Positions 25,845-34,915 of a DNA stretch of 64,000 bases are shown here, in pieces (positions within the stretch are counted from its first letter, which is position 1; every line of letters begins with the position of its first letter). The stretch is from Komagataeibacter xylinus NBRC 15237 (GTDB lineage Bacteria > Pseudomonadota > Alphaproteobacteria > Acetobacterales > Acetobacteraceae). The position numbers were made by a program, and so were the translations under genes. The stretch is from assembly GCF_001571345.1 (NCBI RefSeq), contig NZ_BCTP01000005.1, positions 1 through 64,000 on the forward strand. Direction: 5' to 3'. Below the pieces are notes generated by a model. The model did not search any database, had not been told where the DNA came from, and saw only the letters and a list, made by a program, of their open reading frames with translations.

Positions 25845-27199
25845 GTCACATGCTCCGCTGAAGGGGAGAAGCGGTTGAAGCGAAAGGATTTCAGGCGCTC
25901 GGGCACCTGGCGTACCGTATCGGCCACGGGCGCTACGCTGTTGGTCGTGCCGTAAAGGAACCACAGCAGCGCTGCTGTCTTGATGGTGAAGACCGAGGCC
26001 CCGATGCACAGCGAGGTCGAGAAATAGAGCGAGATCATCGCCTTTATCGACACGGCGGCTTCGGTGCGGGCAGGGTGCATGGTGAACAGCGCCAGCAGGA
26101 ACAGGGTCAGCGGCAGGCCGAGGTTGTTGATGATGTAGGCATAGCCCGTATCCGCCGTATAGACCTGCGAGGGGGCCAGCGCGAACCATTGCGGCAGGTT
26201 CCAGTAATCAAGCAGCCGGCCTGAAAACAGCAGGCGGCCCGAGAAGTTATCGCCGATGATGGAAGGCAGGATGCCCGGCATCTCGTGGTTGGCGCCCTGG
26301 ATCATCAGGCCCAGCATCACCGCCACCGGCATGGCGAACACCACGAAGCGCGAGCGGTAAAGCGGGGTCAGCCGCAACAGCACCATCGCCACCGTGCAGC
26401 CCGAGGCGAAGCGGGAATCCGCCAGCACGAAGCACAGGGCCGACAGGAAGAACAGGCACGCATGGCGCAGCCGCGAGCCGAGATGGGTGCTCAGGCACCA
26501 CGCAAACCCGATGGCCGAGAAATTGCCCAGTGAATCCGGCTCGAGGAAGATGGAGGATACGCGATGCGAGCCGAATATGGACTGGAAGAACGTGCGCGAG
26601 GCCGCAGCCCCGCGATTGCCGCTGATGAAGAGGTTGGTGTTGCTGTAATTGACCGTGGTGCTGGCGATGACGCCTTTGTTCACGTAATAGGTCCAGACAT
26701 CGAACACCATGCCGAACAGGTTGGTGAACATCAGCTCGAAAAACCCGATGAACAAAATGATCGCCATCATCACCCAGATCGTCCGTTCGCCCGCGCGCGG
26801 GGTGGAGCGCGTGCCAAGCTGGTAGAAGACATAGGCAATGGCCAGATCATGCAAAATCTTCATGTCCAGGCCAGGATTGATGAGCTTCGCCCCCACCTCG
26901 AAACACACCATCACCCCGGTTATGCGCACGACGGCGGGCGAGATGGTGTTGCGCACCTCAAGGAAGGCGAGAAAAATGATGAACAGCTCGCACAGCACGA
27001 TTTCCGAATTATGCACGGTGACGACATGCCGGGTGTTGATGAAGCATAGCGCCAGGTTGAACACCGCTCCCGCCACCACCAGCCACGATATGCCATCGGC
27101 CCGCGACAGGGCGGGCGCGTGCGCACTGACGCGGGGCGCCACCCGGAAGGCAGGCGCGCTGGCAGGCAGGAAAGAAAAGGTATCAGATCCTTGAGGCAT
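25841..27199 (-). CDS. Wzy/GumE-like polysaccharide polymerase (multi-pass membrane protein)
   Basis: A 452-residue membrane protein with about 11-12 hydrophobic segments and no soluble catalytic domain. It has a large periplasmic loop in the second half (LLFSGRLLDYWNLPQWFALAP near residue 345), the layout of O-antigen/EPS polymerases. The context is decisive: the cluster otherwise has a flippase, export lipoprotein and Wzc but no other polymerase candidate. It would join lipid-linked repeat units at the outer face of the inner membrane. ATG 27199 is selected; it overlaps the acyltransferase end by 17 nt. Longer frames from 27298 are mostly proline-rich and unconvincing. Confidence 0.77.
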   Translation of the reverse strand: MPQGSDTFSFLPASAPAFRVAPRVSAHAPALSRADGISWLVVAGAVFNLALCFINTRHVVTVHNSEIVLCELFIIFLAFLEVRNTISPAVVRITGVMVCFEVGAKLINPGLDMKILHDLAIAYVFYQLGTRSTPRAGERTIWVMMAIILFIGFFELMFTNLFGMVFDVWTYYVNKGVIASTTVNYSNTNLFISGNRGAAASRTFFQSIFGSHRVSSIFLEPDSLGNFSAIGFAWCLSTHLGSRLRHACLFFLSALCFVLADSRFASGCTVAMVLLRLTPLYRSRFVVFAMPVAVMLGLMIQGANHEMPGILPSIIGDNFSGRLLFSGRLLDYWNLPQWFALAPSQVYTADTGYAYIINNLGLPLTLFLLALFTMHPARTEAAVSIKAMISLYFSTSLCIGASVFTIKTAALLWFLYGTTNSVAPVADTVRQVPERLKSFRFNRFSPSAEHVT

Positions 27200-28358
27200 G
27201 GGTATCCGCATCCTGCGTGGAGGGGAGGGGGCGGGCGGGTGCGACATCGAGCATGGCGCGGCCCAGCCTGCGCCCGATATTGTGCAGCGGCAGTTCAAGC
27301 ACGCGGTAGGTCAGCCCGGCCAGCGCCGTGGTCAGCACGGCGGTCACGATACCCAGCGTAAACTGGGTCAGCGACGGGTGGGCCAGCAGCGTTGCCGTGC
27401 CCATGCGGTGGCCCGCGAGCGTGAACACGATCAGCATGACCGGCAGGTGCATGAGGTAGATGCCATAGGACAGTTCCCCCACCACGATGACCGGCCTGCT
27501 GAGCAGGATGCGGTACTGCCGCCCCGATGCATACAGGTCGCGGATCACGACAAAGGCGGCCAGGGTTTCGATCATGTCGGCAATGCGCTCGGGCAGGTGC
27601 AGGCCCGCCAGCGCGTAACGGTCGTATAGCAGCACCACGAGGGCCGCCAGCGCATACCATCCGTGGTGTCTGCCCAGCGTGCCCGGCAGCAGCGGGATCA
27701 GCGCGCCAAGGCCAAACGACAGGGCAAACACCGTGCCCACCTCGTGCGGCACCGGCAGCAGCGCGATGGCCGCAAGCGCCAGCAGCGTCACCACCCGCGC
27801 CGTGCGCCCGCGCATCAGCACGAACAGGAGCGGGAACACGACCGAGTACATGAGCTCGACCCGTAGCGACCACATCGGGCCGTTATAGCGGGTGAACACC
27901 CCTGCAAGCGAGGCGATGGTGTTGCGCATCGACACCGGCGTGTGCAGGTTGCGTGAAAGCCAGCCCACGAACACGCCATCAGGCACCAGCCCGCGCGCCA
28001 CCACCATGCTCAGCACGGCAAGCCCGATGGAAAACCACAGCAGCGGATAGATGCGGAAAATACGCTTGATGTAAAAGCTGCCCACGATGCGCGGCGTCAT
28101 ATGCGCGTATTTGCGCAGCGACAGCGAAAGCACGCACCCGCTGAGCACGAAAAACAGCACCACCGCCGCCTCCGCATTGAAGGCGTAGGTAATGAGGTCA
28201 TGCACGCCACCCTGCACCGGCGCGCGCTGCGGGCTGTGGTAACGGAAGACCTGTATGGCATGGCCAAACAGCACCACCAGGCACGCAATGCCGCGCAGGG
28301 AGGTCAGTTGGTGCAGGTAATGTCGTTCCGTTCCCGAAGTTTCTGTCACAGACGACAT
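27183..28358 (-). CDS. OafA/YrhL-type membrane acyltransferase 3
   Basis: A 391-residue acyltransferase-3 protein with about 10 helices. It opens YLHQLTSLRGIACLVVLFGHAIQVFRY, containing the R/G-x-x-A-x-x-V-V-x-x-x-H catalytic histidine region of the family near residue 30, with VVLFFVLSGCVLSLSLRKY near 88. Such enzymes O-acetylate or O-acylate exopolysaccharide sugars using acyl-CoA. It is first in the minus-strand run acyltransferase-polymerase-GH5-rfbC-rfbD. Acetan is acetylated, so an acetyltransferase role is likely; a second acyltransferase gene lies at 46193. Confidence 0.88.
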   Translation of the reverse strand: MSSVTETSGTERHYLHQLTSLRGIACLVVLFGHAIQVFRYHSPQRAPVQGGVHDLITYAFNAEAAVVLFFVLSGCVLSLSLRKYAHMTPRIVGSFYIKRIFRIYPLLWFSIGLAVLSMVVARGLVPDGVFVGWLSRNLHTPVSMRNTIASLAGVFTRYNGPMWSLRVELMYSVVFPLLFVLMRGRTARVVTLLALAAIALLPVPHEVGTVFALSFGLGALIPLLPGTLGRHHGWYALAALVVLLYDRYALAGLHLPERIADMIETLAAFVVIRDLYASGRQYRILLSRPVIVVGELSYGIYLMHLPVMLIVFTLAGHRMGTATLLAHPSLTQFTLGIVTAVLTTALAGLTYRVLELPLHNIGRRLGRAMLDVAPARPLPSTQDADTHASRI

Positions 28359-28677
28359 TGTCGGTTCCCCCGGTGCATGCGCGGCATGGTGTGATCAAGG
28401 CAATACAGTGATTCTGCTATGGCGGGCACAGCGTATCAGACTATAAATGTAGAAAACACAAGAAATATCCCTACACAATTCTTTGTCCAAACGCCTTTTT
28501 CAAGGCACGATCATGTCATGATCCTGCCGCAATGTGCGGGTGGATTTGGCGCCTGCGTGAAAAGGGCCGCTGGTGCTCTCGCATATGTTCACGCCACCAC
28601 AATGAACCGGCGGGCCTGCCTGTCGTTGCGCGTGCAGGAGCATGAAGAATGGTTGCAAGGCAGGAGTACACCCTTCC
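28359..28677. other. 319-bp divergent intergenic region in the EPS cluster
   Basis: Lies between the minus-strand acyltransferase gene and the plus-strand GumK-like gene and should hold promoters for both. 28420-28500 is AT-rich; the remainder is GC-richer and contains an open frame (28419-28709) with no recognisable domain. No strong palindrome was seen. Confidence 0.4.
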
Positions 28678-29787
28678 ATGACACGGTCGCTGTTCATTTC
28701 CGTTCATGATTTTCGTAGTCTGCGCAAGGCAAGTATTCATTTCATCGCAGCGGAAATGGCGCGTCGCGGGCCAACGGCCTTCCTGTCCATCGGGTTGAGC
28801 GACCTGTCGCTGCGGCGCGGCGATACGCGCGCCAACCTTGCCCCCCGCGCCAACAGGGTGGAAACGGTCGATGGCGTGGAATGCTACCTGTGGCGCATGA
28901 AGTGGCACCCCTTCAACATGCGCAAAAAGGCGCTTGCACCCCTTGAGCGCGGTCTGTTCTGGCTTTACCGGCAGATGTTGCCCGCCATTGCGCGCCGGTG
29001 GATACGCCGCGCCGATACGGTTTTTATTGAATCGGGCATGGCGCCAGTATTTATCCGCGATGTCAGGAAACTTAATCCCACCGCGCGCATTATCTACCTG
29101 ATGTCCGATGACCTGGAGGTCGTGGGCTGTGCGGATACCATCAAGAATGATTTCGTGCGTAATTTCGATATGATCGACACCGTGCGCATGCCCTCGCGCT
29201 ATCTGCTTGAGCGCCTGCCCCATGCGCGTTCAGCGGTGTTTGCGCCGCATGGCATTGATCGCAGCATTGCCGATAAAACCTATCCCGATCCCTACACGCC
29301 CGGCCGCATAAGCTGTGTTTCGATCGGCTCGATGCTGTTTGATAAAACATTTTTCCAGATTGCGGCGAGGCTGCGGCCCGATATCGATTTTCACATCATC
29401 GGCGCGGGGCGCGCAACCGAAGGGCTGGATGCGCCCAACATCATCATTCACCCCGAGATGGCGTTCGAGCGCACGCTGTCCTATCTCCAGCACGCGGCTT
29501 TTGGCGTGGCGCCTTACCGTGATGCCAACACGCCGCGCTACCTGCTCGATACATCGCTCAAGCTGCGGCAGTTCGCGCTGTTCGGCATTCCTGCCGTCTG
29601 CCCCGATTTTGCGCTCAATGACACGCCCGGCCGGTATGGCTACCGACCGGGCGATGCGCATTCGATCGGCCAGGCCATCAATGATGCCCTGCATTCATCG
29701 GATGTGATCGAACTCGAGGCCCACGGCTGGCCCGAGATCGTGCAGCGCATCCTTACACCCGAAGCATATCCCGACACACATGTCTGA
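28678..29787 (+). CDS. gumK: GumK-like UDP-glucuronate beta-glucuronosyltransferase (GT70)
   Basis: A 369-residue GT-B glycosyltransferase matching Xanthomonas GumK along its length: ISVHDFRSLRKASIHFIAAE near residue 5, VECYLWRMKWHPFNMR near 66, FIESGMAPVFI near 116, VSIGSMLFDKTFFQIA near 215, GVAPYRDANTPRYLLDTSLK near 273 and FGIPAVCPDF near 300. GumK adds glucuronic acid to the mannose of the lipid-linked trisaccharide at the cytoplasmic membrane. UDP-GlcA would come from ugd at 33260. ATG 28678 is used because the family begins at this point; an in-frame ATG at 28642 adds 12 non-homologous residues. It heads a run of four transferase genes. Confidence 0.9.
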   Translation: MTRSLFISVHDFRSLRKASIHFIAAEMARRGPTAFLSIGLSDLSLRRGDTRANLAPRANRVETVDGVECYLWRMKWHPFNMRKKALAPLERGLFWLYRQMLPAIARRWIRRADTVFIESGMAPVFIRDVRKLNPTARIIYLMSDDLEVVGCADTIKNDFVRNFDMIDTVRMPSRYLLERLPHARSAVFAPHGIDRSIADKTYPDPYTPGRISCVSIGSMLFDKTFFQIAARLRPDIDFHIIGAGRATEGLDAPNIIIHPEMAFERTLSYLQHAAFGVAPYRDANTPRYLLDTSLKLRQFALFGIPAVCPDFALNDTPGRYGYRPGDAHSIGQAINDALHSSDVIELEAHGWPEIVQRILTPEAYPDTHV

Positions 29788-29829
29788 GCGCAGGCTGATC
29801 CCTGCACAAGCACAGGAAAGAGCGAGAAC

Positions 29830-30972
29830 ATGAGTGAGGCAGGTGACCCTGGTCCCCGTATTTCCGTTGTCATGGCGACCTATAATGGCGCAGCCCATAT
29901 CCGCGAACAGCTCGACAGCCTGGCAGCACAGACCTGCCTGCCTGCCGAACTGATCGTGACCGATGATGGCTCAACCGATGCAACGCTCGACATCGTGGCC
30001 GATTTTGCCCGCAATGCGCCTTTTCCCGTGCAGGTGCACCGCAATGCCACGCGGCTGGGCTACAAGGGCAATTTCATGCATGCGGTCACCCTGAGCGGAG
30101 GCGACCTGATCTCGTTCTGCGATCAGGATGATTACTGGAAGCCCGACAATCTTGCCCGCGTGCGCGATGTCTTTGTCAAAGACCCCGATGTGATGATGGT
30201 CTATCACAACGCGCGCCTCGTCGATGAAGACCGCAGATCCATCTCCACCTTCTATGCCACGCCGCCCATGCCGCCCGTGGCCCGGGCGCTGACCCTGCAG
30301 CCGTGGAGCTTCTCCTACGGGTACATGCAGACCTTCCGTGCCGACCTCAAGCCTGCTGGCGCCCTGTGGTCGCGCATGCGCGACCATTACAACCCCGGCA
30401 AGGAAATGGGGCATGACCTGTTCTACTTCCTTGTGGCGTCAGGCGTGGGCTCGATTGCCTATATTGATGAGGAACTGACCGAATACCGCCTGCACGGGGG
30501 TAACACTGTGGGCTCGGGCAAGCGCACGCAGCCCACTTTTCTTGACCGCTGGCGCTACCGGCTGGAAGACCGGGCCGATACCTATCGCTACCTTGCGCGG
30601 ATGACGGTGCAGGACAGCAACCTGTTTGCCGATCTGGCCCTGACCCCCTCATGGCCTGAAACCCTGCGCATGCGCGCCCGCACCGCGGCAAGGGCGTGGG
30701 GGGCGCTTGAGCCACTTTACGCCGCGCGCGCCGAGGTGTGTTCCGCCAGCCTGCCGCGCCGTATTGCCGCCTTCGTGCGGCTGGTGCGCGCGGGGGGCTA
30801 TAGCGAGCGTTCATTCTGGACCTTCGGCCCCCGTGCCATGCAGAAGGATGCGGTGCTTGGCGTGCTGCTCGCCCCGCTCGTGCGCCGCTTTGGCCATGAA
30901 TCCTCCCGCACGGACCGCGCCTGCCATCGCGGCCAGGCCTGTCCTGCCCCCGGCGAGGCCGTGGCGGCATGA
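29830..30972 (+). CDS. GT2 family glycosyltransferase
   Basis: A 380-residue GT-A transferase. ISVVMATYNGAAHIREQLDS near residue 10, the nucleotide-binding VTDDGSTDA near 40, FCDQDDYW (DxD metal site) near 98, and a later ELTEYRLHGGNTVG near 220 resemble rhamnosyltransferase-type GT2 proteins (the Y-R-x-H-G-x-N-x-x-G segment). It could add the terminal rhamnose or one of the side-chain glucoses of an acetan-like unit. It lies 42 nt after the GumK-like gene and overlaps the next transferase by 4 nt. Acceptor and donor are inferred from context only. Confidence 0.85.
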   Translation: MSEAGDPGPRISVVMATYNGAAHIREQLDSLAAQTCLPAELIVTDDGSTDATLDIVADFARNAPFPVQVHRNATRLGYKGNFMHAVTLSGGDLISFCDQDDYWKPDNLARVRDVFVKDPDVMMVYHNARLVDEDRRSISTFYATPPMPPVARALTLQPWSFSYGYMQTFRADLKPAGALWSRMRDHYNPGKEMGHDLFYFLVASGVGSIAYIDEELTEYRLHGGNTVGSGKRTQPTFLDRWRYRLEDRADTYRYLARMTVQDSNLFADLALTPSWPETLRMRARTAARAWGALEPLYAARAEVCSASLPRRIAAFVRLVRAGGYSERSFWTFGPRAMQKDAVLGVLLAPLVRRFGHESSRTDRACHRGQACPAPGEAVAA

Positions 30973-32174
30973 ACGGTATGGCCGGAACAGGTGCGGGGTC
31001 GGTTATGGCGGATGCAACCGCGCCCACGGTTGCGATCTACCGCACCCAGATCCTGCCCCTGTCCGAGACATTCGTGCGCGACCAGGCGCGTGGCCTGCGG
31101 CGCTGGCGGCCCGTGCTGCTGGGCGAGCGCACCATAGGCCAGTTGCCGCTTGATGGCATGGATGTGCGCGCGCTGCATGACGGGCCGCCCACATTCGTGC
31201 AGCGCCTGACCGGCATGGCGGCCCGCATGCTCGAGCGCCCTGTGCCGGGCATGCTGAACCTTGCCCGTGGCTTCGCCCCCCGGCTGGTGCATGCCCATTT
31301 CGGCTTTGACGGGGTGGAGGCGTGGCCCCTTGCGCATGCGCTGGGCGTGCCGTTGCTGGTCACCCTGCACGGATCGGACATTACCACCCGCATGGAGTGG
31401 TTCGCGCGCGGCGGCGGTGGCCAGCGCTGGCGGGCCTATCCGCGCAGGCTCAAACACCTGGCTGGCCTTAAGCAGGTCAATTATGTCGCGGTGTCGCACA
31501 GCATCCGCGAGGCGGCGATCCGCGCGGGGCTGCCCGACGCGCGCATCCATGTCTGCCCCATAGGCATCGACCTGACCCGCTTTCACCCCGCCGGGCCGCC
31601 CATGGCCGAACGTGGGCCGGTCATCCTGTTCGCGGGCCGACTGGTCGAGAAAAAAGGGTGCCGCTACCTGATCGAGGCCTTTCGCAGCGTGCGCGCGCAG
31701 GTGCCTGATGCCCGTCTGCTCATTGCAGGCGACGGGCCGGAGCGCGACATGCTGGCGGGCCTCGCCGCCGATATCGGGGGCATTACGTTCAATGGCCGCT
31801 ATTCCGCGGCACAGATGCAGCCGCTTCTGGCGCAGGCGCGGGTGTTCTGCCTGCCCAGCGTCACGGCGGCCAATGGCGATGCCGAGGGCATGGGCCTTGT
31901 CCTGCTCGAGGCCCAGGCCTGTGGCGTGCCGGTGGTCACATCCGCCCGTGGTGGCGCCACCGAGGGCATCGAGCATGGCAGGACCGGCTTCGCCTTTGCC
32001 GAGGGCGACGTGGCGGCACTCAGCGCCTACCTGATCCGGCTGCTGCGTGATGATGCGCTGGCCACGCGCATGTCGGAAGCAGGCCCCGCTTTCGTGGCGA
32101 AGCATCATGACCTGTCCTACTGGGCAGGCATGCTTGAGAAGATTTATGATAGCATGACAGGACGCACCTCATGA
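30969..32174 (+). CDS. GT4 family glycosyltransferase
   Basis: A 401-residue GT-B transferase. The N-terminal domain has LVHAHFGFDGVEAWPLA near residue 105 and TLHGSDITT near 135. The C-terminal nucleotide domain has ILFAGRLVEKKGCRYLIEAF near 220 and the retaining E-x7-E region MGLVLLEAQACGVPVVTS near 310. GT4 enzymes use various NDP-sugars with retention of configuration. It overlaps both neighbours by 4 nt (ATGA at 30969 and at 32171), so the block is translationally coupled. It is probably one of the three outer side-chain transferases of the exopolysaccharide. Confidence 0.87.
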   Translation: MNGMAGTGAGSVMADATAPTVAIYRTQILPLSETFVRDQARGLRRWRPVLLGERTIGQLPLDGMDVRALHDGPPTFVQRLTGMAARMLERPVPGMLNLARGFAPRLVHAHFGFDGVEAWPLAHALGVPLLVTLHGSDITTRMEWFARGGGGQRWRAYPRRLKHLAGLKQVNYVAVSHSIREAAIRAGLPDARIHVCPIGIDLTRFHPAGPPMAERGPVILFAGRLVEKKGCRYLIEAFRSVRAQVPDARLLIAGDGPERDMLAGLAADIGGITFNGRYSAAQMQPLLAQARVFCLPSVTAANGDAEGMGLVLLEAQACGVPVVTSARGGATEGIEHGRTGFAFAEGDVAALSAYLIRLLRDDALATRMSEAGPAFVAKHHDLSYWAGMLEKIYDSMTGRTS

Positions 32175-33136
32175 CCGCTCCCATGTCCGTCACCCTGATC
32201 ATCACGGCGTATAACGCGCAGGATTTCATTATGCGGGCCGTCAATTCGGCGCTTGAGCAGACGCGCAAGCCGCTTGAAATCGTGGTGGTGGATGACTGCT
32301 CCACCGACAGCACGCCCGACCTGCTGCGCCGGGTGGCGCGCGCGCATGACATCATCCGCGTCGTCTCCACGCCTGCCAATGGCGGTCCATCGGTTGCGCG
32401 CAATACCGGCCTGGCGGTGGCAAGGGGGGACTGGGTCGCCTTTCTTGATGGCGATGACGCCTTTGCGCCCAACCGGCTTGAAGTGCTCATGGCGCGCGCA
32501 GCACAGGATGACTGCGATGCCGTGGCCGATGATCTGGGCTATTACGACGCCATGGCAGGCCAGGTGACGGGCCGCGCGATGGGGGCAGGGCAGGTGCCAC
32601 TCCAGACCATTAGCCTGCGTGATTACGTGCATCATAACCGTGCAGGGGGTGCCGGTTTTGACTGGGGCCTGCTCAAGCCGATGTTCCGGCGCGCGTTTCT
32701 TGCCGCCCATGCCCTGCAATACGATCCGCTGGTGCGGCATGGTGAGGACTTCCTGCTGGTGGTCTCGTTCCTGCTGGCGGGGGGGCGGCTGTGCCTGATT
32801 GACCAGCCCACCTATCTCTACACCCAGCGCCAGGGCAGCGTGAGCGGCCGGGCCTCCGGCATGTCGCGCACCGTCATCGCCTACCGTGACATGCGTGATA
32901 TGGCGCTGGCGCTGGCGCGTGACCCGCGCATCAGCACCGACCCCGTGCTTGTTGACCTGCTGCGCCAGCGCGCGGAGGGATTGCAGCGGCTTGATGATTC
33001 CCACTTTGTATCGGTCGCCCTGCGCGCGGGCGCCGTGGGGGCGATCATGCGGCGCGCCATGGACCGCCCGGCCTTCCTGCCTGCCATGATGCGCCAGGTT
33101 GGCGCGGCCCTGCGGCGTCGCCTCTGCCATTCGTGA
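32171..33136 (+). CDS. GT2 family glycosyltransferase
   Basis: A 321-residue inverting GT-A transferase. SVTLIITAYNAQDFIMRAVN near residue 8, VVVDDCSTDSTPDLL near 38, NGGPSVARNTGLAVARGDWV near 74 and FLDGDDAFAPNR (metal DxD) near 95 are all in place; a C-terminal region of about 110 residues carries the QRQGSVSGR segment. It overlaps the preceding transferase by 4 nt and ends the four-gene block. A perfect hairpin 85 bp downstream separates it from convergent ugd. Donor sugar unknown; glucose or rhamnose is expected from the neighbourhood. Confidence 0.86.
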   Translation: MTAPMSVTLIITAYNAQDFIMRAVNSALEQTRKPLEIVVVDDCSTDSTPDLLRRVARAHDIIRVVSTPANGGPSVARNTGLAVARGDWVAFLDGDDAFAPNRLEVLMARAAQDDCDAVADDLGYYDAMAGQVTGRAMGAGQVPLQTISLRDYVHHNRAGGAGFDWGLLKPMFRRAFLAAHALQYDPLVRHGEDFLLVVSFLLAGGRLCLIDQPTYLYTQRQGSVSGRASGMSRTVIAYRDMRDMALALARDPRISTDPVLVDLLRQRAEGLQRLDDSHFVSVALRAGAVGAIMRRAMDRPAFLPAMMRQVGAALRRRLCHS

Positions 33137-33220
33137 AATAATAAAAAGCTTTATCAAAACTTCTTATGATTGCGGGATGGTTTCTGGGCTGATTTTGTCA
33201 AAACAGGACTGAACGCGGTT

Positions 33221-33252
33221 TCCGGGCCATGCAGATGCCTGCATGGCCCGGA
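33221..33252. terminator. Perfect 14-bp hairpin between convergent genes
   Basis: TCCGGGCCATGCAG pairs perfectly with CTGCATGGCCCGGA around an ATGC loop, followed on plus by TTGTGTTT. It sits between the last side-chain transferase (+) and ugd (-), 8 bp from the ugd stop, so it is probably a bidirectional terminator. It is unrelated in sequence to the dispersed repeat. Confidence 0.75.
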
Positions 33253-33259
33253 TTGTGTT

Positions 33260-34603
33260 TCAGGCGGTGTGCACCATGTCCGGCCGGCCGAGCGAGATGT
33301 AATCGAAGCCCGCTTCCTTCAGGCTCTCGGGATCCCAGATATTGCGCAGGTCAGCAACCTTGCGGCCTGTCATGCGGGTCTTGAGTTTCTCGGGCGAGAG
33401 GGAGCGGAATTCATTCCACTCGGTCAGCACCACAAGAATATCCGCCCCCGTGGCTGCATCGAGCGCGTCCTTGCAGTAGGTCACGGCCTTGGGCAGCACG
33501 GCGCGCGCGGTTTCCATGCCTGCGGGGTCGAAGGCGCGGATCTGGGCGCCCGCCTTGTCAAGCTGGTCAAGCACGACAATTGAAGCCGCCTCGCGCATGT
33601 CATCGGTCTCTGGCTTGAAGGTCAGGCCAAGCACGCCAATCGTCAGGCCCTTCACATCGCCGCCCGCCAGCGCGATCACGCGCTCGCCCATGGCCTTCAT
33701 GCGCAGTTCATTCACGGCAACCGTCGTCTCGATCAGCCGCACGGGCGAACCGGCATTGCGCCCGATGGCGGTCAGCGCGCGCGTATCCTTGGGGAAGCAC
33801 GAGCCACCAAAGCCGGGGCTGGGGTGGAGGAACTTCTTGCCAATGCGCCCGTCAAGCCCGATGGAGCGGGCGACATCATTCACGTCAGCGCCCACCTTCT
33901 CGCACAGGTCGGAAATCTCGTTGATGAAGGTGATCTTCATGGCCAGGAAGGAGTTGGCGGCGTATTTGATCAGTTCCGCCGTTTCCAGGCCGGTAAAGAC
34001 AATGGGGCGCTCAAGCAGGTAGAGTGGGCGGTAGAGCTTGCGCAGGATGTCCTGCGCGCGCTGCGTGCCACCCGGCTTTGCCTGGTCGGTGCCGATGATG
34101 ACGCGGTCAGGCTTCATGAAATCGACAATGGCGTTGCCCTCGCGCAGGAACTCGGGATTCGATGCAACATCGAAATCGAGGTCCGGCCGCGTCGCGTGCA
34201 CGATCTTGGCAATCTCGCGCCCGGTGCCCACCGGCACGGTCGATTTGGTCACGATCAGCGTATAACCCTCGGCCACGCGCGCGACCTGCTCGACCGCGGC
34301 ATAGACGTAACTCGTATCGGCCTGCCCGTCGCCCCGGCGCGAGGGCGTGCCCACGGCCACGAACACGGCATCAGCACCCTTTACGGCAGCGGCGATGTCA
34401 TCGCCAAATGTCAGGCGCCCCGCCTCCACGTTTTCCGCCACCAGGCGGTCGAGGCCGGGTTCGTAAATCGGGATCCGCCCTTCACGCAAGGCGGTCAGAC
34501 GGTCGGGGTTGGTTTCAACAATGGCAACATCCGTGCCGAACTCCGCAAAACATGTACCGGAGACCAACCCCACGTAGCCTCCACCGATCATAGCAATTCG
34601 CAC
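33260..34603 (-). CDS. ugd: UDP-glucose 6-dehydrogenase
   Basis: A 447-residue NAD-dependent dehydrogenase. RIAMIGGGYVGLVSGTCFAE at the start binds NAD; AVGTPSRRGDGQADTSYV near residue 84, STVPVGTG near 122, ASNPEFLREGNAI near 150 and the catalytic-cysteine loop GFGGSCFPKDTRAL near 255 are all present. It oxidises UDP-glucose twice to UDP-glucuronate, the donor for the GumK-like transferase. The start is GTG at 34603, which has a strong GGGAGGT about 6 nt upstream and places the glycine motif at the very N-terminus; the ATG at 34744 would add an unrelated 47-residue extension. It is divergent from manC. Confidence 0.93.
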   Translation of the reverse strand: MRIAMIGGGYVGLVSGTCFAEFGTDVAIVETNPDRLTALREGRIPIYEPGLDRLVAENVEAGRLTFGDDIAAAVKGADAVFVAVGTPSRRGDGQADTSYVYAAVEQVARVAEGYTLIVTKSTVPVGTGREIAKIVHATRPDLDFDVASNPEFLREGNAIVDFMKPDRVIIGTDQAKPGGTQRAQDILRKLYRPLYLLERPIVFTGLETAELIKYAANSFLAMKITFINEISDLCEKVGADVNDVARSIGLDGRIGKKFLHPSPGFGGSCFPKDTRALTAIGRNAGSPVRLIETTVAVNELRMKAMGERVIALAGGDVKGLTIGVLGLTFKPETDDMREAASIVVLDQLDKAGAQIRAFDPAGMETARAVLPKAVTYCKDALDAATGADILVVLTEWNEFRSLSPEKLKTRMTGRKVADLRNIWDPESLKEAGFDYISLGRPDMVHTA

Positions 34604-34915
34604 CTGGACCTCCCTGGTCTGTCTGTGAACCTGCCTGTCACTTGCAGGCCCGCGTGTAGCGTTTTTCAAATCAGCTTGAAACAATGAAAAAGTAATAAGG
34701 CATGTCGGTTCCATCGTACCGAATATTTCATGCCAGTGACACACAAAGGCATGAACACGACAAAAATATGTTTGCGCACCACATTCTTGACAAAAAAATT
34801 CTGGCTTAGTGCGTTCACCACATGAATGTCCGCCTTATCGCAGCGCCAGGGCCACCCGCAACCGGGGGCCTGCGGGCTGGCGTGACATGAAACCCGCAGG
34901 ACGGAGACACGATCC
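34604..34915. other. 312-bp divergent region between ugd and manC
   Basis: Likely holds both promoters. 34670-34810 is AT-rich and contains TTGACA at 34787-34792, but the sequence 17 bp downstream (TGCGTT) is a poor -10 match. GGACGGAG lies just before the manC start. No palindrome of note was seen. Confidence 0.4.

Noticed and set aside
28419-28709. Short open frame before the GumK-like gene
   Set aside because: Overlaps the GumK-like coding start, has no domain and lies in a divergent promoter region.
30798-32108. A 436-codon open frame antisense to the GT4 gene
   Set aside because: Shadow of a gene with clear GT4 motifs; no supported product.
34787-34815. TTGACA as a -35 box for manC
   Set aside because: The sequence 17 bp downstream is TGCGTT, a poor -10 element, so no promoter is called.
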